A stretch of 64,000 bases of DNA. It comes from Rhodamnia argentea. Lineage: Eukaryota; Streptophyta; Magnoliopsida; Myrtales; Myrtaceae. The notes under the pieces were generated by a model that worked only from the letters and a program-made list of their open reading frames with translations, had not been told where the DNA came from and did no database searches. Positions 46,701-58,600 of this stretch are shown piece by piece. The position numbers and the translations under genes were made by a program. The stretch is from assembly GCF_020921035.1 (NCBI RefSeq), contig NC_063156.1, positions 22,740,283 to 22,804,282 on the forward strand, written 5' to 3'. Position 1 is the first letter of the stretch; every line of letters begins with the position of its first letter.

Positions 46701-47895
46701 TTTGAGTTGGATTTTCTCTGAACCCAGCGTGAGGAACACCATAAATAGATTGATCAACCTGTTGGGAAACCAATCCCATCGTACGTAAACCCTGACCTTG
46801 TTCGGCTGACAGGGCAAGATTGCCAGAGGATCCTTGCACACCTGCAGGTGCACCACGTTGCACCCAATTGGCATTTGCTGAAAGCCCGGGTTGCCATGAA
46901 TAGTTGGACCCATCGTTTACAGGAATACCATTCAGGGGCATAGATGAATGGTTTGTCAAAGCAGGTTTAGCCAAAGATAAAAGGTGATTCGGGGAACTCT
47001 TTCTCAAAATTTCTTGTTGCTGTAGCTGCTGCCTTTGAGAATCTTGTAATTGCTTGAGCATCAGTTGTTGCTGCAGCAGCTGCATGTCACTAATACTAGT
47101 TTGTTGGCCCTGAAAAGATTGCAAGACTGCAGGATGATGAACTCCCATATGCTCTTGACGTCCCAAAAGCTGAAAATTGACAGGATTTTCAGCATTTAGA
47201 GACTTTGCAGGATTCCTTTTTTGAAGCTCAGTGTCTCTCCCTTGCTGGGAATCAAGAACAGGCAAGCCCCTAGATCCCAAATTGTGCTGACCAGATTCTG
47301 TGTCCACGCCCAACAAGTTTGCTTCATTCTGGCCAGCTGGAAAAAAATGATGCCCTTGTATATAGCCATTCAAAGATGGCATGTTTTGGAATGGGCTTCC
47401 ATTAAATTCAGGCTGCAAGTTTGGCTGTGTAAAACTCAAGCCATGTGACACCTGGAAAGAAGTCCCATGCCGTGCATCAATATCTGCTAGGACCATACAC
47501 AAGAGCAGTTATCAGTTGCATTTACAGCAACAGTACGCAATCAAGAGAAATGAACTTAACATATGTACAAGTTGTCCAAACCATAGACATTACACAGGAA
47601 TGAAAAGGACAAGGATAGCCATAAGCAGTAACAAATCATGTTCCAAAAGGAATTTCATTCAAGACAACAGGAAACACTCAAGAGACATTTGAAGAACTGC
47701 ACCTGATTGCTGCACAGTGTAATTCTTTAAATCAGGATTAAGAGGAAACCCACTTTGTCTCTGGCTCCCAGCCAAGAAATTGTTACTTAGTCCTGGCCAG
47801 TTCCTGTCCACAGCCTCCAGGCGACCCTGACCATGGGATAAGTTTTCTTGGCCAAAAAAATTGTGATCCCTGTCTCCAACTCCGTTGCCAGGCAT
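40741..47895 (-). CDS. Large disordered plant protein, DSPP-like family (G1)
   Basis: Member of the plant family annotated in Arabidopsis as dentin sialophosphoprotein-like (At5g07980 type); its molecular function is unknown to me. Eight coding exons: 47,895-47,703, 47,486 (or 47,483)-44,893, 44,764-44,649, 44,419-42,638, 42,403-42,355, 42,254-42,007, 41,868-41,761 and 40,969-40,741. Phases join without a break to 1,772 (or 1,771) aa. The start MPGNGVGDRDHNFFGQENL is shared with G2. Further features are a Q-rich segment near 197-226 (MQLLQQQLMLKQLQDSQRQQ), LDPTEERILFGADDSVWGAF near 432-451 and GSWSALMQSALAETSSDNQ near 480. A basic KRKKRK lies near 1,525 and may be a nuclear signal. The C-terminal block includes RRPKRRLSLTTQLMQ and a predicted coiled coil (VEELVGRTRSLENELSRLDK). 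Most of the rest is low-complexity Ser/Gln/Asn. Exon 2 has a NAGNAG acceptor (TAGCAG). Confidence 0.88.
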
Positions 47896-50800
47896 AGATG
47901 AACCGACCTCAAAATTTTAGCAGGTAATATTTAAGGGTCGACTAAAACAGATTCAAATGGACTCTGGATTTTCCACATAAATAGTTCTTCATTTCGTTAG
48001 AATCAACATAAGTGGAGCTTCCATCCAACTACCCTCGCTTCACCACTCAAATAGCGTCCTGCAACCAAAATAGTACATTACTTACGTATTACACCAAGAA
48101 AGCAGTGGTTTGTAACCAAAACACATAAAGACAAGGAAAAAAGAAACCCAATGAGCCACTGGAAGCGCCTTCTTTTAACTCTATTGCATAAAAAGATCAA
48201 ACAAAAACCAAAGAGCAAAAAATCTTGAAAGCAATCTCCATGGCCCTAAAGGTCAAATGTTCGTACTTCTTTTCTGCTTGGCACGTTGACATTTACTAAC
48301 AAAACAGAAAAAAGGCATGCAAGGAGAGTGGAAGAGAAAGCATCACAAAGCAAGACATCGCACAAGTAAATCAATGGCCGAACTCAGAAGCACAAGGATG
48401 GTTGACTCAGTTCATAGGGTATAAACACACTACCCAAAACACTAAAAGAAAAAGGGCTGCAGACAGACAAACATCTGAACATTCAATGGAAATCCACCTG
48501 GGAGTAGCGCCACAAACCAAATAACTCTTTTAAACGTTAAAAAAAAAATGATACTAATAAAATAAACGCCAAGGCTGGGTTTGTTAATTGGATGCAGGTA
48601 TATCCTATGGTTGTTTGGCAATTGACTGAGTATTACATGGTACAGGTACATATGATTCAACTGAGTGTATGAAAAATCTAGATTCAATAAAGAAAGATTT
48701 GAAAAAAACGAAAAGAAACAAAAAAGCTCAGCATGGTTACTGTCCACTCAACAGCGTGCCACGCACGACCGCCTTGGGGCAGCACAGCCACTGCATGGTG
48801 GTTGAGGTTTTTGCACAATCAAGATTTGGTGCACAGAGGTTAGAACAGAGCAAAAGCACCAACTGCTACCCCCAAGCCATGGTAACCTTCGCCTGGGAAC
48901 CACAGTGAGGTGATTGTTGTCTGCAGTCCAGATCCCAAATCAGGTTGGAGTTAGAGAGACACAGGTCACCAGAAAATGGCAAACACCATCCCTGAGGCAC
49001 CATGGTGGTTGCTTTCACGACTGCCCTTGTCATTGCCATTCTCTCTCCTCCCCTCTCTTTATCTTCAAAGCTTTGGCTGGGAAGTTTCATTTTTCTTTTA
49101 ATTTCATTTAGATATATATGAAATGCAAAAACGTTCTCAAGCTTCTTCTCTCTTTCACCTCAAAGCCAAACGAACTCTTGCCCAGAGGCTTGCTCGGTCG
49201 ATTGCAGCTACGAGCTTCGCTCGCCCCCATCATAGAATTCGTAACACGCGGCGATGCCACACCAGCGCCACCCTACTTGTCGTCGTCGGACCTCGGGTGC
49301 CCAAGAAATTCCGATCGTCTCTCTCTTTCTCGCGTCCTAGCTCACCGATTCTCTCTTTGTTGCTCCCTAACTCGCCGATTCTCTATCTATGTCTAGTGTG
49401 TGCGTTGGCCAATTCTCTTCGTATGTCTAGTATGTGTCTTGAAACTTGGTATTTTGAATTTGTGGCAGAGATCGAGACTTGGCATGTGGATGTGCGATTT
49501 GTCTCTCTGAATTTTGAGAGATTATGAATGTATATTTGGTTTCTGAGTCTAGATGGGCATGTGAAATAAAAGGCAATATGAATAATAAAGGGGTATCGAA
49601 ATTTCAAAGAGAGGAACAATTTCTTAATTCATTTACTCACTTTCTAGAACTTGAAATGCTCATTATAATTTATTTTCAGTTTTCTAAAATCATATTTGCA
49701 TATAATTTTATTATCTACACCTGCTTTTCTCTTCGTGTTTTACATCCTAATTCTGGTTTAACATATATACATATATATATGAAAATAGCTTCCTAAACTT
49801 TTTAATTATTTCAGTTGACAATAAGTACAACATGATAAATCGCACTTAAAATCAGTGTTCTTCTTCTAGTTCAAAAGCGTAAACAACATTTTACTTTTTC
49901 TCTAGCTTTCTACAACATAATTTCCAAATTTAAGAAAATTGGATTCAAGGGAGCCTGCCAAACGTCTTTTTTGTGAAAACTTTAAGTCTAAAGAAAAGCA
50001 CAATATTCCTGTATAACATAATAGACAAAAGAAGATTTGCCAAAAGTCAAAACCTTCAAAGAAAGTAAAATTCCTTTGAATATGACAATGAACCCGTATT
50101 TTCTTCCTCTTTTTTGAATCCGTATTTACTTAAGGAAGCAATGAAGGCAGCACAAAGGAAAGGAACAAAGAGCTGGACATGATTGATCGATCATATATTC
50201 CTTGAGTACATCTAGGAAGTAGAAGAGAAAGCGAGTTGGCCATTAACGGAGACAATAAAATATACGGTTGTCGTCAAGCATCAATGAAATCCGATTAAGA
50301 TCTCTCACTTATAGTGTTAAAATGAAATATATTTAACACTATAAACTTAATTTGTGTACTATCTATGTTTTTGGCCCCTAAATTTTGCTCCTTTTTGAGA
50401 AATTATTTACTGAACTTGTAAAATTTGAAAACACCATGTTTTGCCTATCTGACCAATTCAGTGAGGAGTTAATGGATTCTAACCAGGTGTATAATGGAGA
50501 GTGGAATTGGACCAGACAGAGTAAATTCTCGATCGAAGATACCAATCAAGCCAGTCATTAAACATGACCACAGCAAACTCTAGCAAAGAGTCAACAAATA
50601 GCGCAAGCCAACCAGATTCACACATTAATCAGGTCCTACTGCACAAGTGCAATGTGATTTGGTAAGTCATAGCCTTGTTTTTCATTGTTTTGCATACTCT
50701 CTTAAACATCAAGGGCCAGTTAATCATCCCACCATTCGAGATCATTGCAAAACCACATTGTGAACTCATGAGAAATACAACCCAAACTAGGACTCAACAC

Positions 50801-53039
50801 CAAATGGTTACATGGCATATTCCAAAGACCCATACCAACAAATTTCCAGCACTCTCACCAAATAATTAACTAATCCACCCAAGAGTCCCCTACCGCATTT
50901 TAATACCAAAACATCTAAGGCTGAGAATAAGTCCCTACCGAAATCAGATAGAGAAACTCAAATGTGCCCTGAATCATGATAAGGACTCTCCAATCGCAGT
51001 TGCAGCTATTTCGCAGGGGATTGCAAGAGAGTTGGAACTTCTAAAACAATCCAATAAGCCATAGTTATTGGAGAACCTCCAACTATTGAGAACAAAATCT
51101 TGTATTCTGAAGCTGAAAACACACAGAGGCTGACTTCTAAAAAGTGGCATATGCATACTTATCAGGGAACTAAGAGGAGACACGCCATGACCTTAAATTT
51201 CCTGTTACACTACCTATGATGGTAATACAGATATGTGCAGCCCTTTGTGTGACACTTCTCTAAGAGTTATATCCAAATGATTTACTCCTCACTTTCCTTC
51301 CCAGCAATGCCTCGAGAAATATCAATTGCTACACAATTTTGAAACCTATCATGTAGATTTCATGATGAAAGCACTGGTAAAACAGTAACTTGCAAACTTC
51401 CTGTACCAAGATAAATGACTTGTTTCCGTTTATGCAGTAGTGATAAGCACAACTAAATTACCACAATGCAATTTCTTTTCCTCAGAGAACAGAAAATTAC
51501 ATCAGCCTCCTAGAAAATTCAGAAGATGAGTTTCCTCTACAAGTATTACTCAAGAAGTCAGCCAAACTTCTAATTTAAAAGCTATTAAAGGATAGGGTAA
51601 GCAATTCTAAGGCATTATCGTCCAATGGATTCTGAACATCTGCATTATCATCAACAACAGCAGAGCAACTAACAAACTCAAACCACCAAAATTGCACAGA
51701 AAATGCACACTCACTTTCACGCAGAAAAAATACACCACTCGTCATTAATTATTATTCATGTGTCAGACTAAAAGGTAAGACAAAATAACACTTGACTTGA
51801 CTTCTGATGTTTCAAACAACCAAAACAACAATTCGAACATCAATATTCAATATTCTCCTATTAAGGCTTCTAATGCAACTATTGTCCCCAAAAAAAAAAG
51901 CAGAGAGAAGGGATGGAGCATTGTTGGTTCACCCGTTTGGCACTTGGCACTATTAATTATCTCAAATAAGATGTGACAAGTAGAAGACGCAAGCATTTCA
52001 TATTGCCCAGCTTACCTTCACCGAGATCTCTCCTATGGTACTTCTTACAGGCCAAATGAAGGAGAGATTCATTCCTTACTACTTGCCACTCGACAGCTGT
52101 TGATTCAAAGCACCATGTGTAGGTGTACACAAGTAAGGTAAAGTGCTTATATTTGCCAGATGCTCCAAAAGAATAGAGAAAAATTGAACCTGTGATTAGC
52201 CAAACAAAAGGGAGCAGTGAGCATGAAATGCGTATCATCAAGAACTTCATTTTTGGTGGTAATGAATCAGGAACTTCCTTCACAAACCAACAAAACAAGT
52301 AATCAAACTAAAACTTCCAGGATGGCTCCCACACCAAACATGAACAGTTAGTTTGCTTGCTAGCCCAATAAAAGCATATAACTAAAGCAGGAGTTCCAAT
52401 TGAGATTATGAGAGCATCAGAAAGTTCAATTCGTGAGTCATGGCCGTCGCCTCAGAAAGCAACAAAAATTCCAAAGGTCCGGGAATAGAGTGCGGACCTC
52501 TATAACCACATGAAGCAGGAGAAATCTAACTTGTAGGAGCTATTTACTCTGCTTTCTAAAGAGAAAGGAGCTACGACTTTGGAGCTCAGCCTCCAATCGA
52601 TCACATTCCATTGTTCGACAGCACTAGACGAGGAAACTATCGCTCGCAGCACCAATTTATGACCACAATGATACAAATTGCTGGCCTCGCCTCGAAATCC
52701 CAGCCCCACACATCGAACCACTACCATTTGAACTGCGGAAGCAAAGTTTCGCTTTCCTCTGCAATTTATCGCCAGCAAAGGAGAACCCAGCAGCCGCAAA
52801 CCCCCGAGACATATCGCATTCCAAAACGCACCACAGCTAAGATCGGAAACGCCACTGTGTAATTACCCCTCCCGTAACATCAACGGGATCAGAAACGGAG
52901 GGACTAGCTAAAAAGCGACAACGCCCAGCCCTAGAATTCAAAGTTCGAGCAAGGATTCGACGCTTGAGCAGGGCATGGTCGCACGCAGAGAGGATGAATT
53001 AGGGTTTCTAAACAAGAGTTGGGAGATGTGGGAACTCAC
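47896..53039 (-). other. G1 5'UTR intron, expanded
   Basis: The non-coding first exon of G1 ends at 53,040 with the donor CTGC|GTGAGT, and the coding part starts just below an AG near 47,905. About 5.1 kb lies between. The outer parts match G2's 1.3-kb intron: 48,310-48,420 with 61,470-61,630 (GGCATGCAAGGAG) and 52,440-52,540 with 61,760-61,860. About 4 kb between 48,430 and 52,400 has no counterpart in G2. It holds AT-rich DNA and a GC-richer part (48,700-49,450) with a 134-codon open frame that I do not recognise. Further small 5'UTR exons cannot be excluded. Confidence 0.6.
52999..53007 (-). promoter_or_regulatory. Telo-box in G1 intron 1
   Basis: AAACCCTAA on the minus strand, about 33 bp inside intron 1. 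The G2 intron has the same motif at 62,262-62,270, about 31 bp inside. Telo-boxes near transcription starts are known from plant ribosomal-protein and growth-related genes. A role here is inferred only from the conserved position. Confidence 0.5.
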
Positions 53040-53240
53040 GCAGATCCGTGAAGACACCGAGGGAGCTTCGAACTGGTTCGGCGAGTCGGCGGAGTTGGCG
53101 AATTCGCGATGATTGAATCGAAGACTGCGCAGATAGAGCGAGAGAGAAAGAGCGAGACGCACGACAGAATTGAAGGGCACAGATGGGGGGGAGAGAGAGA
53201 GAGAGAGGAAGTGAACCAAAGTGTGAATTTTTCAACGAAG
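53040..53240 (-). other. G1 non-coding first exon and leader
   Basis: The exon ends at the donor CTGC|GTGAGT (53,040). The leader is CT-rich on the sense strand: (GA)n on the plus strand at 53,193-53,211. Its 5' limit is not visible and is set by the end of the similarity with the G2 leader. Confidence 0.5.
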
Positions 53241-53470
53241 GAAGGGGAATAGCTTAGGTTCGAGCTCCGAAGCTCCGGTTCGAGGTGTTGCGAACCGGGC
53301 GGTTTGGATTTTGAGCTCGAAGCGGGACCTAAACCCAACCACCCCGAAAAAAGAAAAGGAAAAATATTTTATTTTTATTTTTATTTACGATCGCATTATA
53401 CATCAAAGAGTCATTCTCGACGCTCAAGGTAGAATCGTAATTCCTCTTAAGAATTAAAGAAGATTCACTT

Positions 53471-53719
53471 GGGACCCTATTTGGTAACAATACGGTTTCT
53501 GACCAAAAATTATTCCTTTTGATTCTGTTTCCGGAATGAAAAGCTATTTTTGTTATTTCTCATTTCTGATCCAAATCTGTTTTCGAGAACAAGTTTTGTT
53601 TACGGGAGTGAAAATATTAACCGAGCCAAACAGATTTCTGTTCTTTTTTTTTTTTTTTTGGGGTTATCGAGAACAAAAGAATAGAAATCAAAGGAACTAG
53701 AATGTTACCAAACAAGTCC
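53471..53719. mobile_element. hAT-like MITE upstream of G1
   Basis: The left end GACCCTATTTGGTAACAATA and the complement of the right end, AGGACTTGTTTGGTAACATT, are inverted repeats enclosing about 250 bp. The interior has GTTCTCGATAACCC and TCTGTTTTCGAGAACA in opposite orientation. No coding capacity. A similar decayed sequence lies near 17,000-17,170. Confidence 0.68.
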
Positions 53720-55692
53720 TTAAAGATATGAAATCTTCATTAAGAGATCTCATGTTAAGAAATCTTACGTTGGCAAACTGTCTCTTAATTACGAAAAGTA
53801 TTTTTTGCTTCCGAGTATCAAAAGCGACTCGTGTAAAAATTGATTCGAACATATATCATGCAATCATGCTATCGAGTGAGTGAATCATGTTAGCAATCAA
53901 TGTTTAAATCTTTAGCTCTCGAGAAAAGGAATTAAAATCTGAAATCCAAGAGGTCGAAATTCCGCATCATAATCACCGCCAATACCTTCAACGCCTACGA
54001 GGCCCTTCGCTCACCAAGGTGGGCATACAACTACTGATGGGCACAAATTTGTTAAATCATTTGATTGCATTTCTTGCTTATATTGAAGAAGATATCTACT
54101 AGCCTACGGGTTAAGCTCAGTGATCAAGGGAGCAAATTGGATATATACTAGGAACATAACACAAATTCGATTTCTTAAAGATACTAAATGCAAATGCATC
54201 TATGCCTGGACCGCATATCTGGGTTTTAGTTCATATATTACTTGATATACGAGGTTTAGTATCATATTTCGCGGCCCTGAAAATTATTTACTTAAAATAG
54301 CTTCCCCGTCCCATTAAAAAAACAGATAAATGACGCATTTTCATACCTTAATTCGGGTCATATAACATGACCTCCAATGTTTGATGTAGGCATATCTTTT
54401 CAATCTCTATATACGTAAACTGAAGGTGAGGCAAGCACCTATGCGCATACACGAAGCGAGATTGTTTTGTCCGAAAGAGAAAATGTCTGTAGTTATTAAA
54501 GGAGGCGGAACTGGATGAAGTCGATTATTGCAGAAGTAAGTGGATGTAGTTATTTAACTTTTTATGTTTTACTTAATTTCAGATTTAGACCAAGATTAGA
54601 TAAAGAAATGGGATATACCCACCATTGGCCTTGGCCTCCAATTCTATGCTTACTAAAAAAAAAAAAAAAACTCAACCAAATTGATGGAACTGAATAAGCA
54701 TAGAAGTGGAAAATTCACTAGGATTGACCCCGTAAACCGAAACACCCCTATGCCAATCTTTCTCGCCATAACGGAATATATTATAGAAATTAACCTCACT
54801 GAAGCAAAAAAAAATAATAATAATAATAATAATTTGAAAATGACATTTCATTTTGAATTCGCAAGAACTGTGGAGCACGATACCTTTAGACCAGGCCTAG
54901 CCTCTCCGAATCTGTAAATTCTTCACAAGGGGAAAAGAAAAGAGGTCAGAAAGCTCGAGGACAAAAGAAAGATTCCCCATAAAAGGTCAAAACTTTGTGA
55001 TGTGCTGCGGTGAGTGGAAAATGCAAAAAGTGCGAATAGTTAACAACTCTTTATATGCTACTTTTCTGTTCAGGGATCGAGTGAAAATTGCAATGTAATG
55101 ACAATGACACGCGTGGATTTGTTCTGGACGTGGATTTTCAGAAAAAGAAATGGCACACGTGGAGATTCAGACAAAAAAATGTGGAAAACCTGCAATCTTT
55201 GCACAGCAATGATCATTTGGCGGATTCAATTAGACGAAAGGCCCCCTCTTCTTTTATTTGACGGAAGCTCGCAATAGACAAGACAATGGAGGTCATTGTC
55301 GGGGAAGATCGTACTGTACTTTCTGGTTAGGACCACAAAGAAAACACTGACCAGTTAGTCCGACGCTGGTTTCGCCCCCCACAAGTTCTTCTCTTCGGAC
55401 TTTGGATGATACTTGTATTAACATCGATTCTGACCGCAACGGTTTTAAGGTCAGTCATGATATAATATGAGTTTTTCGCCAATTCAGGTAGGTGGTTAGG
55501 CGATGAAAAGCAAACCGGCCGCACGCATGAACACTATTTATCTAAAATGCCTAGGATTAACTTTACAAGACTGGCCCTAACATACGTTCTTGGGATTCTA
55601 TCCAGTCCATGCCCCTCGTAGGATTTGTCAGAAAGCGAAGGACATTGTGGATTGGCCAACAGAATGTGAACACCCACTGGTTATGGTATGGA
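53720..55692. other. Spacer between G1 and G2
   Basis: No gene seen. Positions 54,808-54,833 hold an (AAT)n microsatellite. The last 120 bp (about 55,570-55,692) align with the 3' flank of G1 and are probably the G2 3'UTR. Confidence 0.55.
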
Positions 55693-58600
55693 TCAAAGGG
55701 AGAGACACTGTACTCTGTCAGGGAGGTTTTTAGGCATCGGAAGCGCGGCGACATATCTCTGAAGGAAGACTTTCTGAGCGCCAGCACCACTGTCGGCGGA
55801 CGAGGTCCCGGTCCCATTGGTGATGGCCTGTCCCCGGCAGTGAAACTTGGCAAAACGATTGATGACGGAGAACCTCTCCAGATCTTGGCATTCCACCCTC
55901 AGGTCGACGATCGAAGACCTCTTGCCCAATCTGTTCAATGGAGGATGGCAAAAAGCAAAAAATTGCGGTCAGTAGGGAAGTAGACCTAAGGCAGAGATTT
56001 GGATAAGAGCAGAGGATTCACTGTCAAAAGAGAAACTTCATAGGTAAGACTGATGGATGAGTGGAAGATACCTTGACATTTCAGTCTCCAGGTTCTTTAT
56101 CCTACCAACCAACTTGTCTACAGACTTTGGAAGAGAGCTGTCATCAGTCCTCTCCAATACTTCGGGCATTCTGGACAGGCTGGTATGTTACGAAAAAGAA
56201 ACAAAACATTTGAGGCATGACATACCCAGAAATCTGCAAACTTATGTCTCAAATCCTTCAGCAAAGTTCAACAAAAGCAAACTGCAATGAAACTTCCAAC
56301 TACGGTAGATAAATTAGATAGATGCAAACGTACGTCTTCTCGCTGTTTGGGCTAGAGATGATGCTGCATGCATTCCCCAGTGTTAACCTACCAACAGAAT
56401 AAGCAATATCCTCGTAATGGGAACTAGGATCTGCAGTGAGAAATGATCCAGGCGGAGGCTGAAAAAGCAGTTGCATCAGCTGTGTAGTCAATAATAGCCT
56501 TCGTTTGGGTTTACGGGCTGGCAGTACATGTTCATTCGGGTCACTTTCACGGTCAACCTAGAGGATTGCAAAGAACCACAAGAGGAGGGAAAAAGAGATT
56601 AATAAAAAGCACAAAAAGAATAACCGGAGAGGAAAAGTAATGAGACTATTCCGCGTTCCCACCTTCTCAACCAGCATATTGGTAGCTGTAGCCCATTCTT
56701 CTTCTGCCATACTGCACAGAGCTCAACGTATTATATAGAATCGTTGAAATAATTTACCACTTAAGTCTAGAAACTGACATGAATATACCACCATTCATGC
56801 ACTAATAACAAGCAAACAACCAATCAATTTCACATTTTTCCTTGGTCATTATTCCCCTCTTCCTACAAGAGGGAATATTAACTTGTCAAAAAAACCAAGT
56901 GACATTGAAAGGGGACAGCATCAAACCTTGGCTCGTGAAGCCTTTTAGCACCCTCCGCTACTTCCTTATGCCAAGCCAGAGGTCCAGAAATGGTACTTTT
57001 ACGTTTCTTTGGTTTCACAAGCAACTTTGGAGGCATAGCATCTGGAGGTAATGAATGATATAAAGACACATGTTCGCCTGCTGGAGTTGTATTACTGCAG
57101 ATATTACTAAGTGGACCAGCAAGAAAGGCAGAATGAGCTTGAGCCACTGAATTGGGATGTTGCAGACCATCAGCAGGCTTTTGAGCAATAACTGGCTGTT
57201 GCATATCCTTCACACTAGCCATCTGCCTTGCATCATACACTTGCAAGACCTGACTGTTTCTTAGGGTTCTGTATTGCTCGAACCACGAGGATGCTGTTTG
57301 GGGATATTGGTTTCGCCGTACATGACTAATTGATTCATCGGAATTTTCTGCTTCGTTTGTTTCATTCAGGTCAGATGAGCTCAAATGTGATGCAGCACCA
57401 TGCTCCCTTGATTGATCTGCCTTGTGAAGACGCTCAAGCATCTTTTGACTGCAGAAAGTTCATCATAGCATAGCAACTCATATAAGTCATATAGTCAGGA
57501 AAGGAAATAAGTTACAAAACTAGCACTATGAAATGCCTGATTGTCAAATAACAAGAACTACTGGAAAGCCCTTTACTCAAGTTGCCTATTTTATTACCAG
57601 TGGGAAAGAATATCACAACATCTAACGATAGTTGACTAACAAAGCGCCAAGTATCCCTGTCCATATCACGGATCAATGACAAATTCTCAACAAGCAAGGC
57701 AGCATTAGCTGAAGGAATCGTGGTGACACTGATCTACGGCACTAGCAAATCATACAAAAAAATATTTGGGCTACCTTGACTGAGCATTTTCATTCGAAGG
57801 TGATGAAACCAGAGATCTTCCAAGAGAGGATATATTATTAGACATGACCAATATTCCTGGTAGAGTTGCCTCTGTGGCTTTCAAATCAACCTGAAACCAT
57901 GGAATGACCATTCAAGAACGGTAAAAATTATGGACCATATTGTTATTTAAGGACTTGAAAGAGCATGAGAAAAGGTCAATATTCTTAAAATAAGTTCATG
58001 CGCAATCATCACCTTTTCCATTCCAGCATTGCTCTTATCAGTCTGAACAATAATGTTTGAACTGGCAATATGCCCTTGACCAGGGCTTCTAATTGCTCCG
58101 GAGACCTGCTGAGGCATAGCTCTAGAAAGTGAAACGTGATTGGCTCCGTAAGGGGATTCCATGTCTACATTCAGATTTCCCATAGGATGGTACTGAAACT
58201 TATGAATACCAGTAGGCTTCTGAGCACCCTGACCAAATGGATTTTGTTTGCTCTCTCTCAAATTTCCAAACTCATCAGCATTTGACCACTCGTGTTCTCG
58301 AAAGATCCCAGTGGACCTATGAAGGGATGCATTCAAATGAAATCCACTAGCTAAATTCTCCTTTCCATTAAAGTTTTCTCTCTCGTACATTCTGTTGATT
58401 CCCAATGATTGCATTGTTTGAACACTTCTATCCATATTGCTGCAATTACTCCCCCGAACCTCACTTTCTTTGCTGTTCATTGAAGAATCAACAGGCCTCC
58501 AGAAATCAAAACCATGACTCTTTGGAAGCAGTTGAATACTTTCTCCCTGGGATCTTCTGGTGGCCAAAGGTGATATAGCAGCATTACTTAAAGTGGAGTT

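Noticed and set aside
49123..49527. 134-codon plus-strand frame in the G1 leader intron
   Set aside because: No recognised domain, Ser/Arg-rich composition from CTCT-type DNA, absent from G2. Kept only as part of the inserted block.
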